Shown here in pieces: positions 44,876 through 55,739 of a stretch of DNA of 64,000 bases (within the stretch, counting starts at the first letter, position 1; every line of letters begins with the position of its first letter). Origin of the DNA: Phocoena phocoena (taxonomy: Eukaryota; Chordata; Mammalia; Artiodactyla; Phocoenidae); NCBI RefSeq assembly GCF_963924675.1, contig NC_089230.1, positions 72,345,223-72,409,222 of the forward strand. Direction: 5' to 3'. A program made the position numbers and the translations under genes. The notes beneath the pieces are model-generated. The model saw only the letters and a program-made list of their open reading frames with translations. It had not been told where the DNA came from and ran no database searches.

Positions 44876-46762
44876 CTGTTCATACACTGCTGATTATTTT
44901 CAACAAATCACAAAGATATCGGCATTTTATATTTACTATTTGGTGCTTGCGCTGGAGTAGCAGGCAGCACCTTCAGTATATTAATCCAGGCTGAGCTATG
45001 CTAAACTGGAGTGCTACTTGGAGATGCCCAAAACTGTAAGGTAGTCATAAGAGTCCCTGCCCTTGTAATAATTTTCTTTATAGTTGTACCTATTATGATT
45101 GCAAGGTTTGAAAACTGACTTGGGCCACTAATGATTCGGACACCTGAGGTAGCATTTCCCCAAATAAATCATATAAACTTTTGACTACTTCCCCCCATCA
45201 TTCTTACTCCTACTCATATCACCAATAGTAGAAGCTGGTTCTGGTACCAGTGAAACCGTATATTCAGTTCTAGCCTGCAATCTGGCCCACGCAGGAGCCT
45301 CTGTCGACCTAACCATTTTCTCCTTACATTTAGCAGGTGTCTCTTCAATTCTTGGTATTATTACTTTTATTAGTATAGCCTTTCATACAAAACCAACAGT
45401 CATATCCCAATACCAAACACCATTATTTGTTTAATCTTCCCCAGCTACAGCCATATTACTATAATTACCAATGTCAGTCCGAGCGGCCAGAATCGCCATA
45501 CTGTTAAGAGGTAGAAATCTCAACACGACTTTCTCTGACCCTGCAGGAGGAGACCGAATCCTATACCAACACCTGTTTTGATTCTTTGGTCACCCTGAAG
45601 TCTGCATTCATGGCCTACCAGGGTTTGTTATAAACTCTCATATCATTACATACTGTTTAGGACAAAAAGTGCCTTTCAGCTATTTGGGAATAGTATGAGT
45701 CATGTCCGCTGGCTTTTTAGGATTTCTCTTGTGGGCCCATCATGTGTTTACCATAGGGATAGCTGTCAACGTAGGATCATACTTTGCATCAGCTACTGTA
45801 ATTACTTCTATCCCTACAGGAGTAAAAGTATCTAGCTGATTAGCAACTCTTTCTTTAATTTTTCTTTTTTCTTTTTCTTTTTTTTTTTTTTGGCTGCATT
45901 GGGTCTTGGTTGCTGCACGAGGGCTTTCTCTGGTTGCGGTGAGCGGCAGCTACTCTTCGTTGCGGTGAGCAGCCTTTTCATTGCAGTGGCTTCTCTTGTT
46001 GCAGAGCACGGCCTCTAGGTGCATGGGCTTCAGTAGTTGTGGCTTGCGGGCTCTAGAGGGCAGGCGCAGTAGTTGTGGCGCATGGGCTTTTTGCTCTGTG
46101 GCATGTGGAATCTTCCCAGACGAGGGCTGGAACCCGTGTCCCCTGCATTGGCAGGCAGATTCTCAACCACTGCGTCACCAGGGAAGTCCCTGGTTAGCAA
46201 CTGTTCACGGAGGTAATAGTGTATGACCTCCCACTATATTATGAGTTTTAGGCTTTAGTTTTTCTTTTTACAGTAGGTGGTTTGACAGGAATCATCTTAG
46301 CCAACTCATCCCCAGACATTGTCCTCCAGGATACGTACTATGTAGTAGCACACTTCCATGACCTAAAGTCCATGGGAGCAGGCTTCACTATTATAGGAGG
46401 CTTCCTACACTGATTCCCACTATTCTCAGGTTATACAGTTAACTCAGCATGAGCAAAAGTTCACTTCACAGGTATATTTGTAGTAGTAAATATGACTTCC
46501 TGCAGCACTTTCTAGGCCTCTCAGGGATGTCACTACGTTAGTCTGAGGACCCTGAGGCACACACAACATGAAGTATTTTGTCTTAGGCTCATTCCTCTCA
46601 GTAGCGGCGGTAATGCTAATAATCTTCATTCTTTGAAAAGCATTTGCGTCTAAACAAGAAGTCTTATCAGTGGAAACTGCTACTCCTAACCTAGAATGGT
46701 TACACGAATGCCCTCCACCATATCCTATGTTTCAAGATCCTACCTATGTAAATGTAAAATAA
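44876..46762 (+). pseudogene. MT-CO1: Mitochondrial COX1 (numt), split by a SINE
   Basis: COX1 is the catalytic subunit of cytochrome c oxidase. The start reads CTG (44,876) instead of ATG. Conserved blocks: HLFWFFGHPEV near 45,570 (heme-copper region, TGA = Trp), then [20 protein letters not shown] near 45,783, then the C-terminal NLEWLH and ...YVNVK with stop TAA at 46,760-46,762. A CHR SINE interrupts it at 45,855-46,191. Without the SINE, length is about 1.55 kb, the normal gene size. Frameshifts and substitutions are scattered through it. Confidence 0.95.
45855..46191 (-). mobile_element. CHR SINE, long form, reverse, inside COX1 numt
   Basis: Starts T-rich and TTTGGCTGCATTGGGTCTTG, ends CACCAGGGAAGTCCC. 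TTAGCAACT before (45,840) and after (46,194) is the target duplication. The COX1 text continues across it (STOP-free LATxHGGN region), so it came after the mitochondrial insertion. Confidence 0.95.
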
Positions 46763-46763
46763 G

Positions 46764-46828
46764 GAAGGACTCAAGTCCTTCTCAACCAGTTTCAAGCCAA
46801 CACCATAACAATTATGTCTTTCTCAATA
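46764..46828 (-). pseudogene. MT-TS1: Mitochondrial tRNA-Ser(UCN) (numt)
   Basis: GGTTTCAAGCCAACACC-like reverse text (TTTCAAGCCAACACCATAAC) immediately after COX1. Confidence 0.88.
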
Positions 46829-46829
46829 A

Positions 46830-46899
46830 ATGAGATAAAAGTAAAAAGTGATGTAGTTTTGCCAAAGTTAAATCACAGGCTCAAATCCTGTATATCACT
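46830..46899 (+). pseudogene. MT-TD: Mitochondrial tRNA-Asp (numt)
   Basis: GAGATAAAAGTAAAAAGTGA head, TTTTGCCAAAGTTAAATCAC anticodon side and T-arm, directly before COX2. Confidence 0.88.
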
Positions 46900-47495
46900 A
46901 AGGTATATCAATTTCATCTAGGCTCTCAAGATACAACATCACCGATTATGGAAGAACTTTTACATTTTCATCATCACACATTAATAGTTATTTTTAAAAT
47001 AAGTTCTCTACTCCTCTATATTATTTCACTAATACTGACATCTAAGCTAACTCGTACACATACAATAGATGCACAGGTAGAGAAAATGTGGACAATTTAC
47101 TAGCCATTATTGTAATCTTAATTGCTCTATCATCATTGTGAATCCTTTACATGATACATGAAATCAATAACTCTTCCCATACATGAAATCAGTAACTCTT
47201 CCCAAACCATAAAAAACTATGGGTCAGTAATGATACTGAAGCTACAAATACACAGATTATGAAGATTTAAATGTTGACTCCTCTGTAATCCCCACATCAG
47301 AGCTAAAACCAGGAGAATAATGATTAATAGAAAGTCAACAACCTAGCAGTATAGAGACAGTCACTGAATATTAGTTTCATCTGAAATTGTTGTATACCCC
47401 TGAGCTGTTCCTTCTCAAGCCTAAAATGAGCTGCTATCCCAGGACGCCTAAATTAAAGAATCCTAATACCAACAGGGCCAGGCCTATGTTGTAGA
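46900..47495 (+). pseudogene. MT-CO2: Mitochondrial COX2, 3' end missing (numt)
   Basis: COX2 carries the CuA centre of cytochrome c oxidase. The start is AAG instead of ATG. Near 46,926 the text [20 protein letters not shown] is recognisable. Near 47,385-47,470 the SWAVPS...LSQDA...GQAY stretch marks the CuA-side domain. Recognition ends in or just after the Cys-Ser-Glu region at ~47,495, so about the last 90 nt are missing. A local 26-28-bp duplication (ACATGAAATCA.TAACTCTTCC) is at 47,155-47,200. Confidence 0.9.
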
Positions 47496-48214
47496 CAAGA
47501 GAGCTCGTTTTCCTGAGTTCAAAGACAGGACAGAGGGATATGGCTGAGATATGGGGTAAATTTGGAGCCCATGGGGATGCACTCTCCAAGCTCCAGGATA
47601 GGAACGAGGCCTCTAGGGTCCCAGGCCACCCACCACGCCCTCCCGAGCAGCATCTTGGCAACATTCTCTGTCAGTGATGAGGCAGCCCTAGCACTTGTCA
47701 TGCCCCAATGCTGTGTCCTATGTGGATCCCATGCTCTTGGGACCACACCCACACTCTTCAGGTCCATGCTGCAGGGTCCTTGGTGCCTCAGGAGTAGAGA
47801 CCACACAGCAAGCAGTTCCCTCCCCAACCAGCAGGAGGAGGGGAGGAGAGCAGGGGCACCAGGGGAATCTCACTCAGACAACAACACCCCAGGGGTGCCA
47901 GCGGGGCCAGTGATGATGCAGATAGGGCCCAGGCCAAGAGATGGAACCAGAGGACCCAAAAGGCAGCTGGTCAGGTGCTGGCTCATCTGCACCCCGGACA
48001 CCTTTGTCCCTCATACACCCCCTTCCTCATACACCCTCTCCTTAAATGCAGGTTCTTCAGATGCAAACAGGCAGAGCTTCAGACTGAAAGTCAGCTCTTC
48101 CAAAGTGACCCGTCAGCAAACACTGCAGGATTCCACTCCAGTGGGTGCCCTGCAGTCGACCACTCGAGGACTGAAGTGGATACCGGTGCCAGGGGCAGTG
48201 GGAGGGAATGAGGA
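47496..48214. other. Unique GC-moderate sequence after the numt
   Basis: No repeat or gene recognised. An open frame of 218 codons runs 47,562-48,218 on the plus strand. Its composition (Pro, Ser, Thr, Arg) and the lack of any motif suggest a chance frame in GC-rich DNA. Confidence 0.4.
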
Positions 48215-48400
48215 GTGAGACTTTCACGGTTGTGGAATTTTGGTTTTGCAAGACGAAAAGTTCTAGGAATGGTGGTGATGGCTCCACGAGAAAGTGAATA
48301 GATCTGATGCCTCAGAAACGTGCACTTAAAATGGTGATGATGGTAAAGGGTATGTGACGTGTGTTTTATTTCACTTAAATTCTTAAAATAATGTCTTGTT
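48215..48400 (+). mobile_element. Old L1 3' UTR end, forward
   Basis: AAGACGAAAAGTTCTAGGAATGG, GTGCACTTAAAATGGTGATG and GTGTGTTTTATTTCACTTAA are the terminal phrases of ancient L1 families; the same type is seen at 51,730-51,880. Confidence 0.7.
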
Positions 48401-48839
48401 AATTGAGATTCCATTTCGACTCCCCTTCATCACAAATGTCGGAGGCCCAGACACAGTCCCCTACCTTAGGGGCCATCACGGTACCCTCACAGAGCACGTA
48501 GGAGACCATTCTTGGCGGGGGCTAGTCTGTGCTCACCTGACCTCTGTCCAGGGGGACCCAGGCAGTGGTGACCCCCATATATTAGACTTATGATATGTGA
48601 TGATATTAATATGATACCACCAAGTGTTGTTACTCACCAGAACACAGAGCAGCAACCCACTCAAACATGCCTGACCTCATGTGAATGTGACAAGATTAAC
48701 AGAAGAAAAGGAACCACAGGTTACTGAGGGCAACACCCTCAATACAGAGCTTGGAAATCTAAAAGGGGACAGGACACACGGCAGGCAAACAGCACATATG
48801 CGGTCTCCCCATACATGTGATCCTGACCCACGCAGATGT
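48401..48839. other. No feature recognised
   Basis: Unique sequence with no named repeat. The frames present are short. Confidence 0.4.
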
Positions 48840-49061
48840 GGTGAGACCCACACAGACCCGCACCCTATACCTGGGGTCACGCATCCACACTCACCAGGGT
48901 GACCCACCTCCCCAGACCCTGCCTCTAAAGTCACGCGTTCTCTCTCAACAGGTGACCCCTCCTACCCAGACCCCTCCACCTGAGTCACATGTCCACGGTC
49001 CCAGGGTGACCTCACCTCCCCAGACCCTGCACCTGGGGTCGCACGTCCCCTTGGGACACCA
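48840..49061. repeat. ~55-bp x 4 minisatellite
   Basis: Units start at GGTGA at about 48,840, 48,898, 48,951 and 49,005 (58, 53, 54 and ~57 bp). Each contains CC(C/A)AGACCC.GC or CCAGACCCC, then (GG)GTCAC/GTCGC and a CGT or CAT step. Divergence is moderate, so the array is not recent. Confidence 0.85.
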
Positions 49062-49766
49062 GGACACCATGGCTCTGCTGGTTGCTCCCCTACTGTGGAA
49101 AGAAACAAGCTGGGTCCCTGGGACCTCCTGGGATGGGAAAAAGTGGCAGGTAGGTCTCCTCTGCCCACACTTGTCCCAGAGAAGTCCTCCTCTTTTCACT
49201 TTGGTTCTGTGTGATTTTAACTGTTTTTAAAACTTTCATGCTAGACTTGAACACACGATCTTGGTTCTGGCAGGCTCAGTCTTTCTTGTCTCACTTACAT
49301 GTTGAGAAAACTCACAGGACAGCAGGGCTGAAAGCCGAGGGGCAGCTCTGGACGCTTCTGAGTAGGGACGGTAGACTGGAAGGAGAGCTCAGCAGCAGCC
49401 TCAGCTGTTACCCATCGGCCTTTTGCCCGATCTGCGTGCCTTGCAATCAATTCACTAGCTAAACCTGCCTCCCCACGCACCATGCATGTGCTGGTGATTT
49501 GGAATTATTGCCAGGTAGCCGTCCTGTGGATTCTCCACAAGCCCCAGGGAAGGTGAACCTTGCAGGGATTAAGACTAAGGCCCCGACCATAGCACTGACC
49601 CTTGGGAGGACCAGGTAACCGCACTCAGAAGAGAGGCTGTTTCTTAGACAAGCCCACCTCAGCTCCAGACCCCAGACATCTAAGCACTGACCTTCAGATC
49701 CATGCACAGAGCTTCCCAGTGCTGAGGGCAGGCCGGGTCTCTACCCAGGTCCCCATAGTCCTAGTG
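49062..49766. other. No feature recognised
   Basis: ATGGCTCTGCTGGTTGCTCC at 49,070 resembles the beginning of a signal peptide (MALLVAPLLW), and a GCAG|GTAGGT donor-like site follows at 49,148. The frame then loses any hydrophobic character and no immunoglobulin or other domain follows, so I do not call a gene. Confidence 0.35.
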
Positions 49767-49904
49767 TACACAGAACATGGTCAGGTCTAAATCTTCTTAT
49801 GATAGACAACACATGGTCAGCTCTAAACATAATCAGTAGACAGGACATGCAGAGGTCTAAATCTACCGTGTAGACAGAACTTGATCATGTTTAAACTAGC
49901 TTAG
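49767..49904. repeat. 34-36-bp x 4 tandem repeat
   Basis: Units at 49,767-49,802, 49,803-49,836, 49,837-49,870 and 49,871-49,904. Each begins TA(G/C)ACA and contains a (G)GTC(A/T)AA-like TCTAAA core. Three of the four are exactly 34 bp. Confidence 0.85.
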
Positions 49905-51057
49905 GGCTGATCTCATAGGAGGTACAGATTACACACATGGGTCTCTCATCTTTGGACACCCACATCAGGAAACTGAACAAAATCTTTGTCATTAAACATT
50001 TCAACAGGCAAAACAGAAATGTTACCAATATCTCTGGCCACCTGATGGTCAGGATCCACGGGTGAGCCACGAACTTCTCAGACTGCAGCCCAGTCTGCTG
50101 CCAGGACAGACAAGAAGGGGCCTGATTCCAGCCTCCCAGGCTTCCAGAAGGAGGCGGCTGCTCTGGAAGCCCAGGCAGGACACTCCTGCATGGTCCGGGC
50201 CGGGAGATCCGGTCTGTCCATTCCGCTGGCCGATTCTGGGTGGGGCGCTCAGGGCTGCTGAAAGCCCTGCACTCAGGTCCTGCTTCCCTGCAGCCTGTCT
50301 GTGTGCACGTGTGTGTGTGTGTGTGTAGAGGGGGCGGTGGCTGACGGCTCCCATGGCTCCAGTCCCGGGCACCGCGCTGTCTTCGAGGGGAGGCACGGGG
50401 AGAGGTAGGGGCACAGAAGCCGTTTGAGAGGAGAACCCACCGTGGAACTCCTTGCACACTGGCTCGCCCCACCTGGTGAACTGCCTGCCCATCATGGGCC
50501 GCATGTCAGCCCCCAGCACCCACCCCCGAGGGCAGGGTGCCTGCTCTTTCAAAAGCACAGGCTCTCACATGAAGGAGACCCAGTGGGGACTGTCGCGCCC
50601 CCACTCCTGATACTGTGTTTGGGAAGAATGAACCCCCTTGACTGGGTGATGGGACCCTGTGAGGAAAGAGGTGGTGGCCCCATCCAAGTTGGGGCCTGGC
50701 TGAGAGATGGGAACACAGGAGCCAAGTTCAGGGACTGGAGGCCAGGCCAACAGTAGGGGCACCCCCAGCCTTGGCCGGGCTCTCCAACTGTGACATTGTA
50801 GCTTTAGGTGACCTGGGGCAGGTGACTGAATGTAATGGGGGTCTAAACTGGACCCTGAATGGGGCTTAAAGAAGGTGTGAAGGATGTTACTGAGACATTG
50901 GAAGACAGACTCTGTGTCAGGACATCCTGCCCCATCCATTTAAATCCATGAGATCTGTGACCTTTACGTGGCTACGCAGGATTGTTAGAGCAGCTGCGTG
51001 TGGATATATCTGGGGCACAATTCAGTCTGCAACCAGCTTGCAAGTGGTTCCAGAAAA
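49905..51057. other. No gene recognised; short (TG)n
   Basis: GC-moderate unique sequence. (TG)n occurs at 50,308-50,327. The overlapping frames of 110-193 codons at 49,891-50,939 (mostly minus strand) show no domain and are read as chance frames. Confidence 0.4.
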
Positions 51058-51240
51058 CACACAGTGTGTGCACAGGCAGGCACAGCACACACACAAACAC
51101 ATGCATGTGCACACCACAAATATATTCACACACTAGCATATGAACACCCATGCACGCATACGCCCAGGCACATACTAACGTGAGCAAGCACACATACCTA
51201 TGCACACGCACGGCACATGTATGCAAACATAGCACTCACA
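51058..51240. repeat. Degenerate CA-rich tract
   Basis: Imperfect alternating C/A with CACACACA, ACACATGCATG and CACGCATACGCC blocks over ~180 bp, an old interrupted (CA)n. Confidence 0.8.
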
Positions 51241-51399
51241 CAGGGAATAAAGTGAATTCGTAAAGCATTCATTCCTGAACACAAGTGAAGCTGACATGTA
51301 TTTTTCCCTTTTCTTAGCTTTGATGTTTTTCACAATAAAAAGTTTAAGAAAAAAGTTAATGGCAAATGACTTTTGATTCATAGGACTTTCTGACGTTAT

Positions 51400-51885
51400 T
51401 CCACAAATATGACAGGAGAAATGAATGTAGATATTACATGTGTCCACTAATGGATGAATGAGAAGAAAAACATGGTCCATCAATACAAGGGAATGCCACT
51501 CAGCCTAAAGAAGAAGGCAATTCTGACCCAGGCTGCAGCAGGGATGAGCCTTGAGGGCATTATGCTCAGTGATGTAAGGTAGACACAAAAAGCAAACAGT
51601 GCTTGATCCACTCATACAAGGCCCCTAGAGCAGTCGGAAACATAGAGACAGAAAGTAGGATGTTGACTGCCAGGGGCTGAGGGAGGGACAGTGGGGACTG
51701 AGTGTTTAAAGTGGAATGTTCTCAGTTTAGCAAGATGAAACATTTCTGGAGGACGATGGTGGTCAGGTTTGCACAACAGTGCGAATTACTTCTTGACCCT
51801 GAAATGTGCACTTTTAAATGGTTAAGAGAGTAAATTTTATGTTATGTGTTTTTGACCACAATTTTTAAAACTTTTAAAAAACAAC
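51400..51885 (+). mobile_element. Old L1 3' end, forward
   Basis: In order: AGGGAATGCCACTCAGCCTAAA, GCCTTGAGGGCATTATGCTCAG, CATAGAGACAGAAAGTAGGA, GCCAGGGGCTGAGGGAGGGA, TTCTGGAGGACGATGGTGG, then CTTTTAAATGGTTAAGAGAG. This is a pre-placental-radiation-type L1 family and quite well preserved in order. Confidence 0.88.
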
Positions 51886-52650
51886 AGGAAATAGTCCATG
51901 AATACCACAAGATGCACAACTTCACTAACAACCGAGGGATTAAAACCGTAAGAAAACTACGTGCACACACCTACCAGAATGGCAGACATGAAGACACAGG
52001 ATCAAACATCAGCAGGACGTGGAGCAATGGAAAGCCTGGTGCGCAGCGGGGGTGCAACCACTTGTGAAACAATCGGGCCTCAGAGAGCGAAGTCCGTGCA
52101 CACAGACCCACAGTGTTCCTCCCAGCTGAACACAAACCCCCCAGCCCTGCACCAGGACACACGGACATGGACTCTGCAGCCACAGGAGCCAAACCTGAAG
52201 GCCATCACAAGCGGATGCAGAAATAAACCACGCACGCTGCTATGAAGGAATATTCCACAGCAATGGAGTACGTTTTGTTTAAAGGTAGTGAAACTATAAA
52301 AATTATTTTTTAAAAAAACTACATGCACAAGACGAAAGAATCTCATAGACACAATGCTGAGACATCAAGAGCAATAGAGCAGCCTGCATGGTACACCCAC
52401 TTACAGACTTTGGAACTAGGCAAAGCTGGGCTGCGTTGTTTAGGGATGCGTGCTCGGGTGTAAACTGTGAGGACATGTCACTGACACAAAATCAGGAGAA
52501 CAGCTACCTCACGGTTGGGAGGACGCTGTGACAAGGGAAGGGCACTCCTGGGTGTCCACTCATCCTGTTCTGTTTCTTGATGTTTATGGTTATCCGTTAC
52601 ATGTATATAACCTAATCCTTAATATGTACTTACAGCTTATCATTTTTGTT
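51886..52650 (+). mobile_element. Second old L1 3' portion, forward
   Basis: ACTAACAACCGAGGGATTAAAACC, CACCTACCAGAATGGCAGAC, GGAATATTCCACAGCAATGG, then CCTCACGGTTGGGAGGACG. It starts further upstream in L1 than the piece before it, so it is a separate insertion placed directly behind it. The right end is approximate. Confidence 0.65.
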
Positions 52651-54324
52651 TATTAAAAAGGGGGTCTCCGCATCAAAGTAGAAGGAGACCTGCTTCTCCC
52701 AGGGAAGAAGAAGAAAAGTTTCTACCAGTGAAATCTCAATACCATGGCTGCTTCAACCATCAAGCCTGACAACTCCCATGAGAGGATACTTAGTGATTAA
52801 AAAAAAAAAAAAGGTGAACAGAACTTATACACTAAATGTGTTTAAATACAAAGCATTATTCGAACTAAACTATAAATATATAGCACTCTAACATGAAGAA
52901 ATCAGATTAGTAATTTACTTCACATAATTCATACTTTCATTCTACATATACTATAGCCTAGAGGTTAACAACTTTTATTCAACAACATTTATTCAGCACT
53001 CTGGATGCAAAACTAATTTATCTTTCCCAGGGTTAAGAGTGCCAAAGAAGCAGTAATTGTAGATTTTGTCTTACAATCTAATGGAAATGAGGCCTAAACA
53101 AGACATAAGGACAAGTACCAAAACAACACATGTGCACAAGTGCAACATGTAACAATAGCATCTCAGTTATGGGGGCACAGACTGAAAAGCATCACTGTGC
53201 AGATAAACAACAGCTCAATACCCTACACTTCATCAACTGCCTGCATAGCAAAAGGAAATTCTACAATGACCCGCCAGAATTATAAAATCCTCAGCTGAGA
53301 ATTTAATCTAGTCGTGTTGATTCATTTTCAAATCTCTTTACTAGGAAGGGGTTCTCATGAGGACAGCTTTCACACCGCCAATGGTGGCTGGATCCCTATG
53401 AGTCCTCCAGTCCCCTATCCCAGAGTGGGCAGGGATGGAGGAGGGTGCCTTTGACCCAGCCTGGTCCCTTGCCCCCATCCTTCTAGTGACCCAGGGAGCG
53501 GATCAAAAAGCAACAATAGCGTGGGACCTGGGAGGGTCTCAGCCCTCAGCAAAGTCACGAGGGAACAGAGTGGGAATAAGCAGAGCTTTGGTTAGAATTT
53601 GAAAATCCCCGTGATCCAATGGCATTTTCAGATGTTTTCTTGATAATGTGGTATCCACGTTTCTCATCACAATATGCTTTAAGCAGCTTTTCTTATTCAC
53701 GTTCTTCTCCAAAGGAAATTCTGCTTCCTCAGATTATTTCCATTAATTCTCCTCCACCCCATCCTCTGTTACATGGCCCAATCCCAGGGCACTTTCTCAC
53801 CCTGAGCCCCTTTCAGAGAATATCAGAGATCTCCATCTCATCCCAGGAATAACCAAACTCTCTTGAAGTTTTATTTATATGCCAAGTTTCACGGATGTGA
53901 GCATTGCAGTAAAAGGAGGAAGGCAGAGCCTCTGGTCTTCCCCAAAGCATCCTTTCTTGGAAGGAAGTCAGAACAGAGGTTTACATAGAGTGAGTGAGGC
54001 TCCAAGGAGCCCGGTTCATTAAGGAAGCCAAGAAAGCCTTCCACAGGGGGTTCTAATAGAGCCGAACAGCTACTTCTGTCCTGCCTAGAGACTGAGCTAC
54101 TTGGAGACCATTATGGTAAGAGGGTAGAGAAAATTGCCCAGAGGAATCCCAAATAGGATGTGTCATAATAAAATGACTTTCCCTTAACCTGAGCTCTAAT
54201 GAATGGAATGAAACGGAGCTGAAAGCTGACAGCTGCACGGTTTTCACGGGTATGATCTGTTTCTCCATGTTTTCCACTATAGGAGAGGACGAGAGCAACT
54301 ATCCCATCCTGTTTCCCCTCCCCT
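52651..54324. other. No feature recognised
   Basis: About 1.7 kb of mixed composition with an A run at 52,799. No gene or named repeat. 53,619-53,852 holds a 77-codon frame without motif. Confidence 0.45.
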
Positions 54325-55140
54325 CCACCCCTCATACCAGGCAGAATGGCCATCATCAAAAAGTCTACAAACAAGACATACTGGACAGGATGTGGAGAAA
54401 AGGGAACTCTCCTACACTGTTGGTGGGAATGTAAATTAGTGCAGCCACTATGGAGAACAGTATGGAGGTTCCTTAAACAACCAAAAATATAATCACCATA
54501 TGATCCACTAATCCCACTCCTGGGCATATATCCAGAGAAAACCATGGTTCGAAAGGATACACGCACCCCATTGTTCATTGCATCACTTTTTACCATAGGC
54601 AAGATGTGGAATCAACCTAAATGTCCATTGACAGAGGAATGGATAAAGAAGATGTGGTATATATATACAGTGGACTACTTTACCACTCAGCCATAAAAAA
54701 GAATGAAATAATGCCATTTGCAGCACCATGGATGGACCTAGGGATGATCATACTAAGTGAAGTAAGTCAGAGAAAAACAAATATAATACGGTATCACTTA
54801 CATGTGGAATCTAAAATAATGATACAAATGAACTTATTTACAAAACAGAAACAGACTCACAGACTTAGAAAAAAACTTATGGTTACCAAAGGGGAAAGAT
54901 GGGGGGGAGGGATAAATTGGGAGTTTGGGATTAACATATACACACTACTATCTATAAAATAGACAACCAACAAGGACCTACTGTATAGCACAGGGAACTC
55001 TGCTCAGTATCTTGTAATAACCTAAATGGGAAAAGATCTTGAAAAAGAATAGATATGTGTATAACTGAATCAGTTTGCTGTACACCTGAAACTAACACAA
55101 CATTGTAAATCAACTATAGTCCAATATAAAATAAATTTTT
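54325..55140 (+). mobile_element. 5'-truncated L1, forward
   Basis: CAGAATGGCCATCATCAAAAAG to GGAAAAGGGAACTCTCC, then the 3' UTR GCTGTACACCTGAAACTAAC and ACAACATTGTAAATCAAC, ending near 55,140. The ORF2 C-terminus stays in frame in pieces (KKDVV..HSAIKKNEIMPFAA at 54,640-54,720). 3' UTR type matches 63,700-63,950, not the 16.5-kb type. Confidence 0.9.
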
Positions 55141-55144
55141 AAAT

Positions 55145-55283
55145 TATTTATTTATTTATTTTTCTAAATTTTTGGCTGTACCATGCAGCATGTGGGATAT
55201 TAGCTCCCCGACCAGGGATTGAACCCACGCCCCCTGCATTGGAAGGTGGAGCCTTAACCACTGGACTGTCAGGGAAGTCCCTA
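55145..55283 (-). mobile_element. tRNA-type SINE, reverse, older short form
   Basis: Starts T/A-rich with TTTTTGGCTGTACCATGCAG and ends TTAACCACTGGACTGTCAGGGAAGTCCC (the head). B box in reverse GGGATTGAACCC. It sits at the A-rich tail of the L1 on its left. It resembles the head of the SINE at 18,137-18,303. Confidence 0.88.
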
Positions 55284-55739
55284 AAATAAAATTAAAAAAA
55301 AAAAAAGAAGAAATTGTGACCTTTCCATCTCGTGGTTGTATGAAAAATGAGGGTTAATGCTTAAAGAGAGGGTTCAGGACGCCAGAGCCAGCACTGTCTT
55401 CACATCACTTCTGGTTCCTACGGTGTTAGGGTCAGTTCTGTGGTATGAATTCCTGGCAAGGAGCCAACAGTGGGGTTCTAGTATTTGTCTCTACTGTGCT
55501 CCCGATCACACGTCCTACTCCAAGCCTTCACTAGCTCTAGCTTTGTGTCCTATCTTGATGAGCCAGCTTCCTGCTGACTCATCCATGCATGTATGTGACA
55601 TTATCTGCAAGTTGGCACATGACAAAAGTACAGACTGTGGCCACCACTGATGGCTCAGAATCAGAGGATGCTCCTTTAGTCTCATCTCAACACAGCTGCC
55701 AGAGTGGTCCTGCTAAAATGTAAACTCATCGACTCACAG
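55284..55739. other. No feature recognised
   Basis: Unique sequence; 97-codon frame at 55,357-55,650 without motif. Confidence 0.4.

Larger units (their letters stand above)
41855..47495 (+). other. Nuclear copy of mitochondrial DNA (numt), ~5.6 kb
   Basis: Mitochondrial genes lie in normal vertebrate order and orientation from the 16S rRNA 3' end to about nine tenths of COX2. They form one collinear segment covering roughly a third of the mitochondrial genome. TGA must be read as Trp to keep the COX1 and ND2 motifs (HLFWFFGHPEV), proving the source code. Indels and stops are spread over all genes, so it has evolved as neutral nuclear DNA for a long time. A CHR SINE later inserted at 45,855-46,191. 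Confidence 0.97.

Noticed and set aside
41858..47495. Real mitochondrial contig or assembly contamination
   Set aside because: Stops, frameshifts, a lost OL hairpin, lost COX1 and COX2 start codons and an inserted nuclear SINE show a nuclear relic.
47562..48218. 218-codon plus-strand frame after the numt
   Set aside because: No motif, low-complexity composition, no start context or splice support; it ends at an old L1 tail.
49070..49152. Signal-peptide-like MALLVAPLLW followed by a donor-like site, suggesting a Siglec- or LILR-type leader exon
   Set aside because: The sequence after it is not leader-like, no immunoglobulin exon was found nearby, and the ATG is at the edge of a minisatellite.
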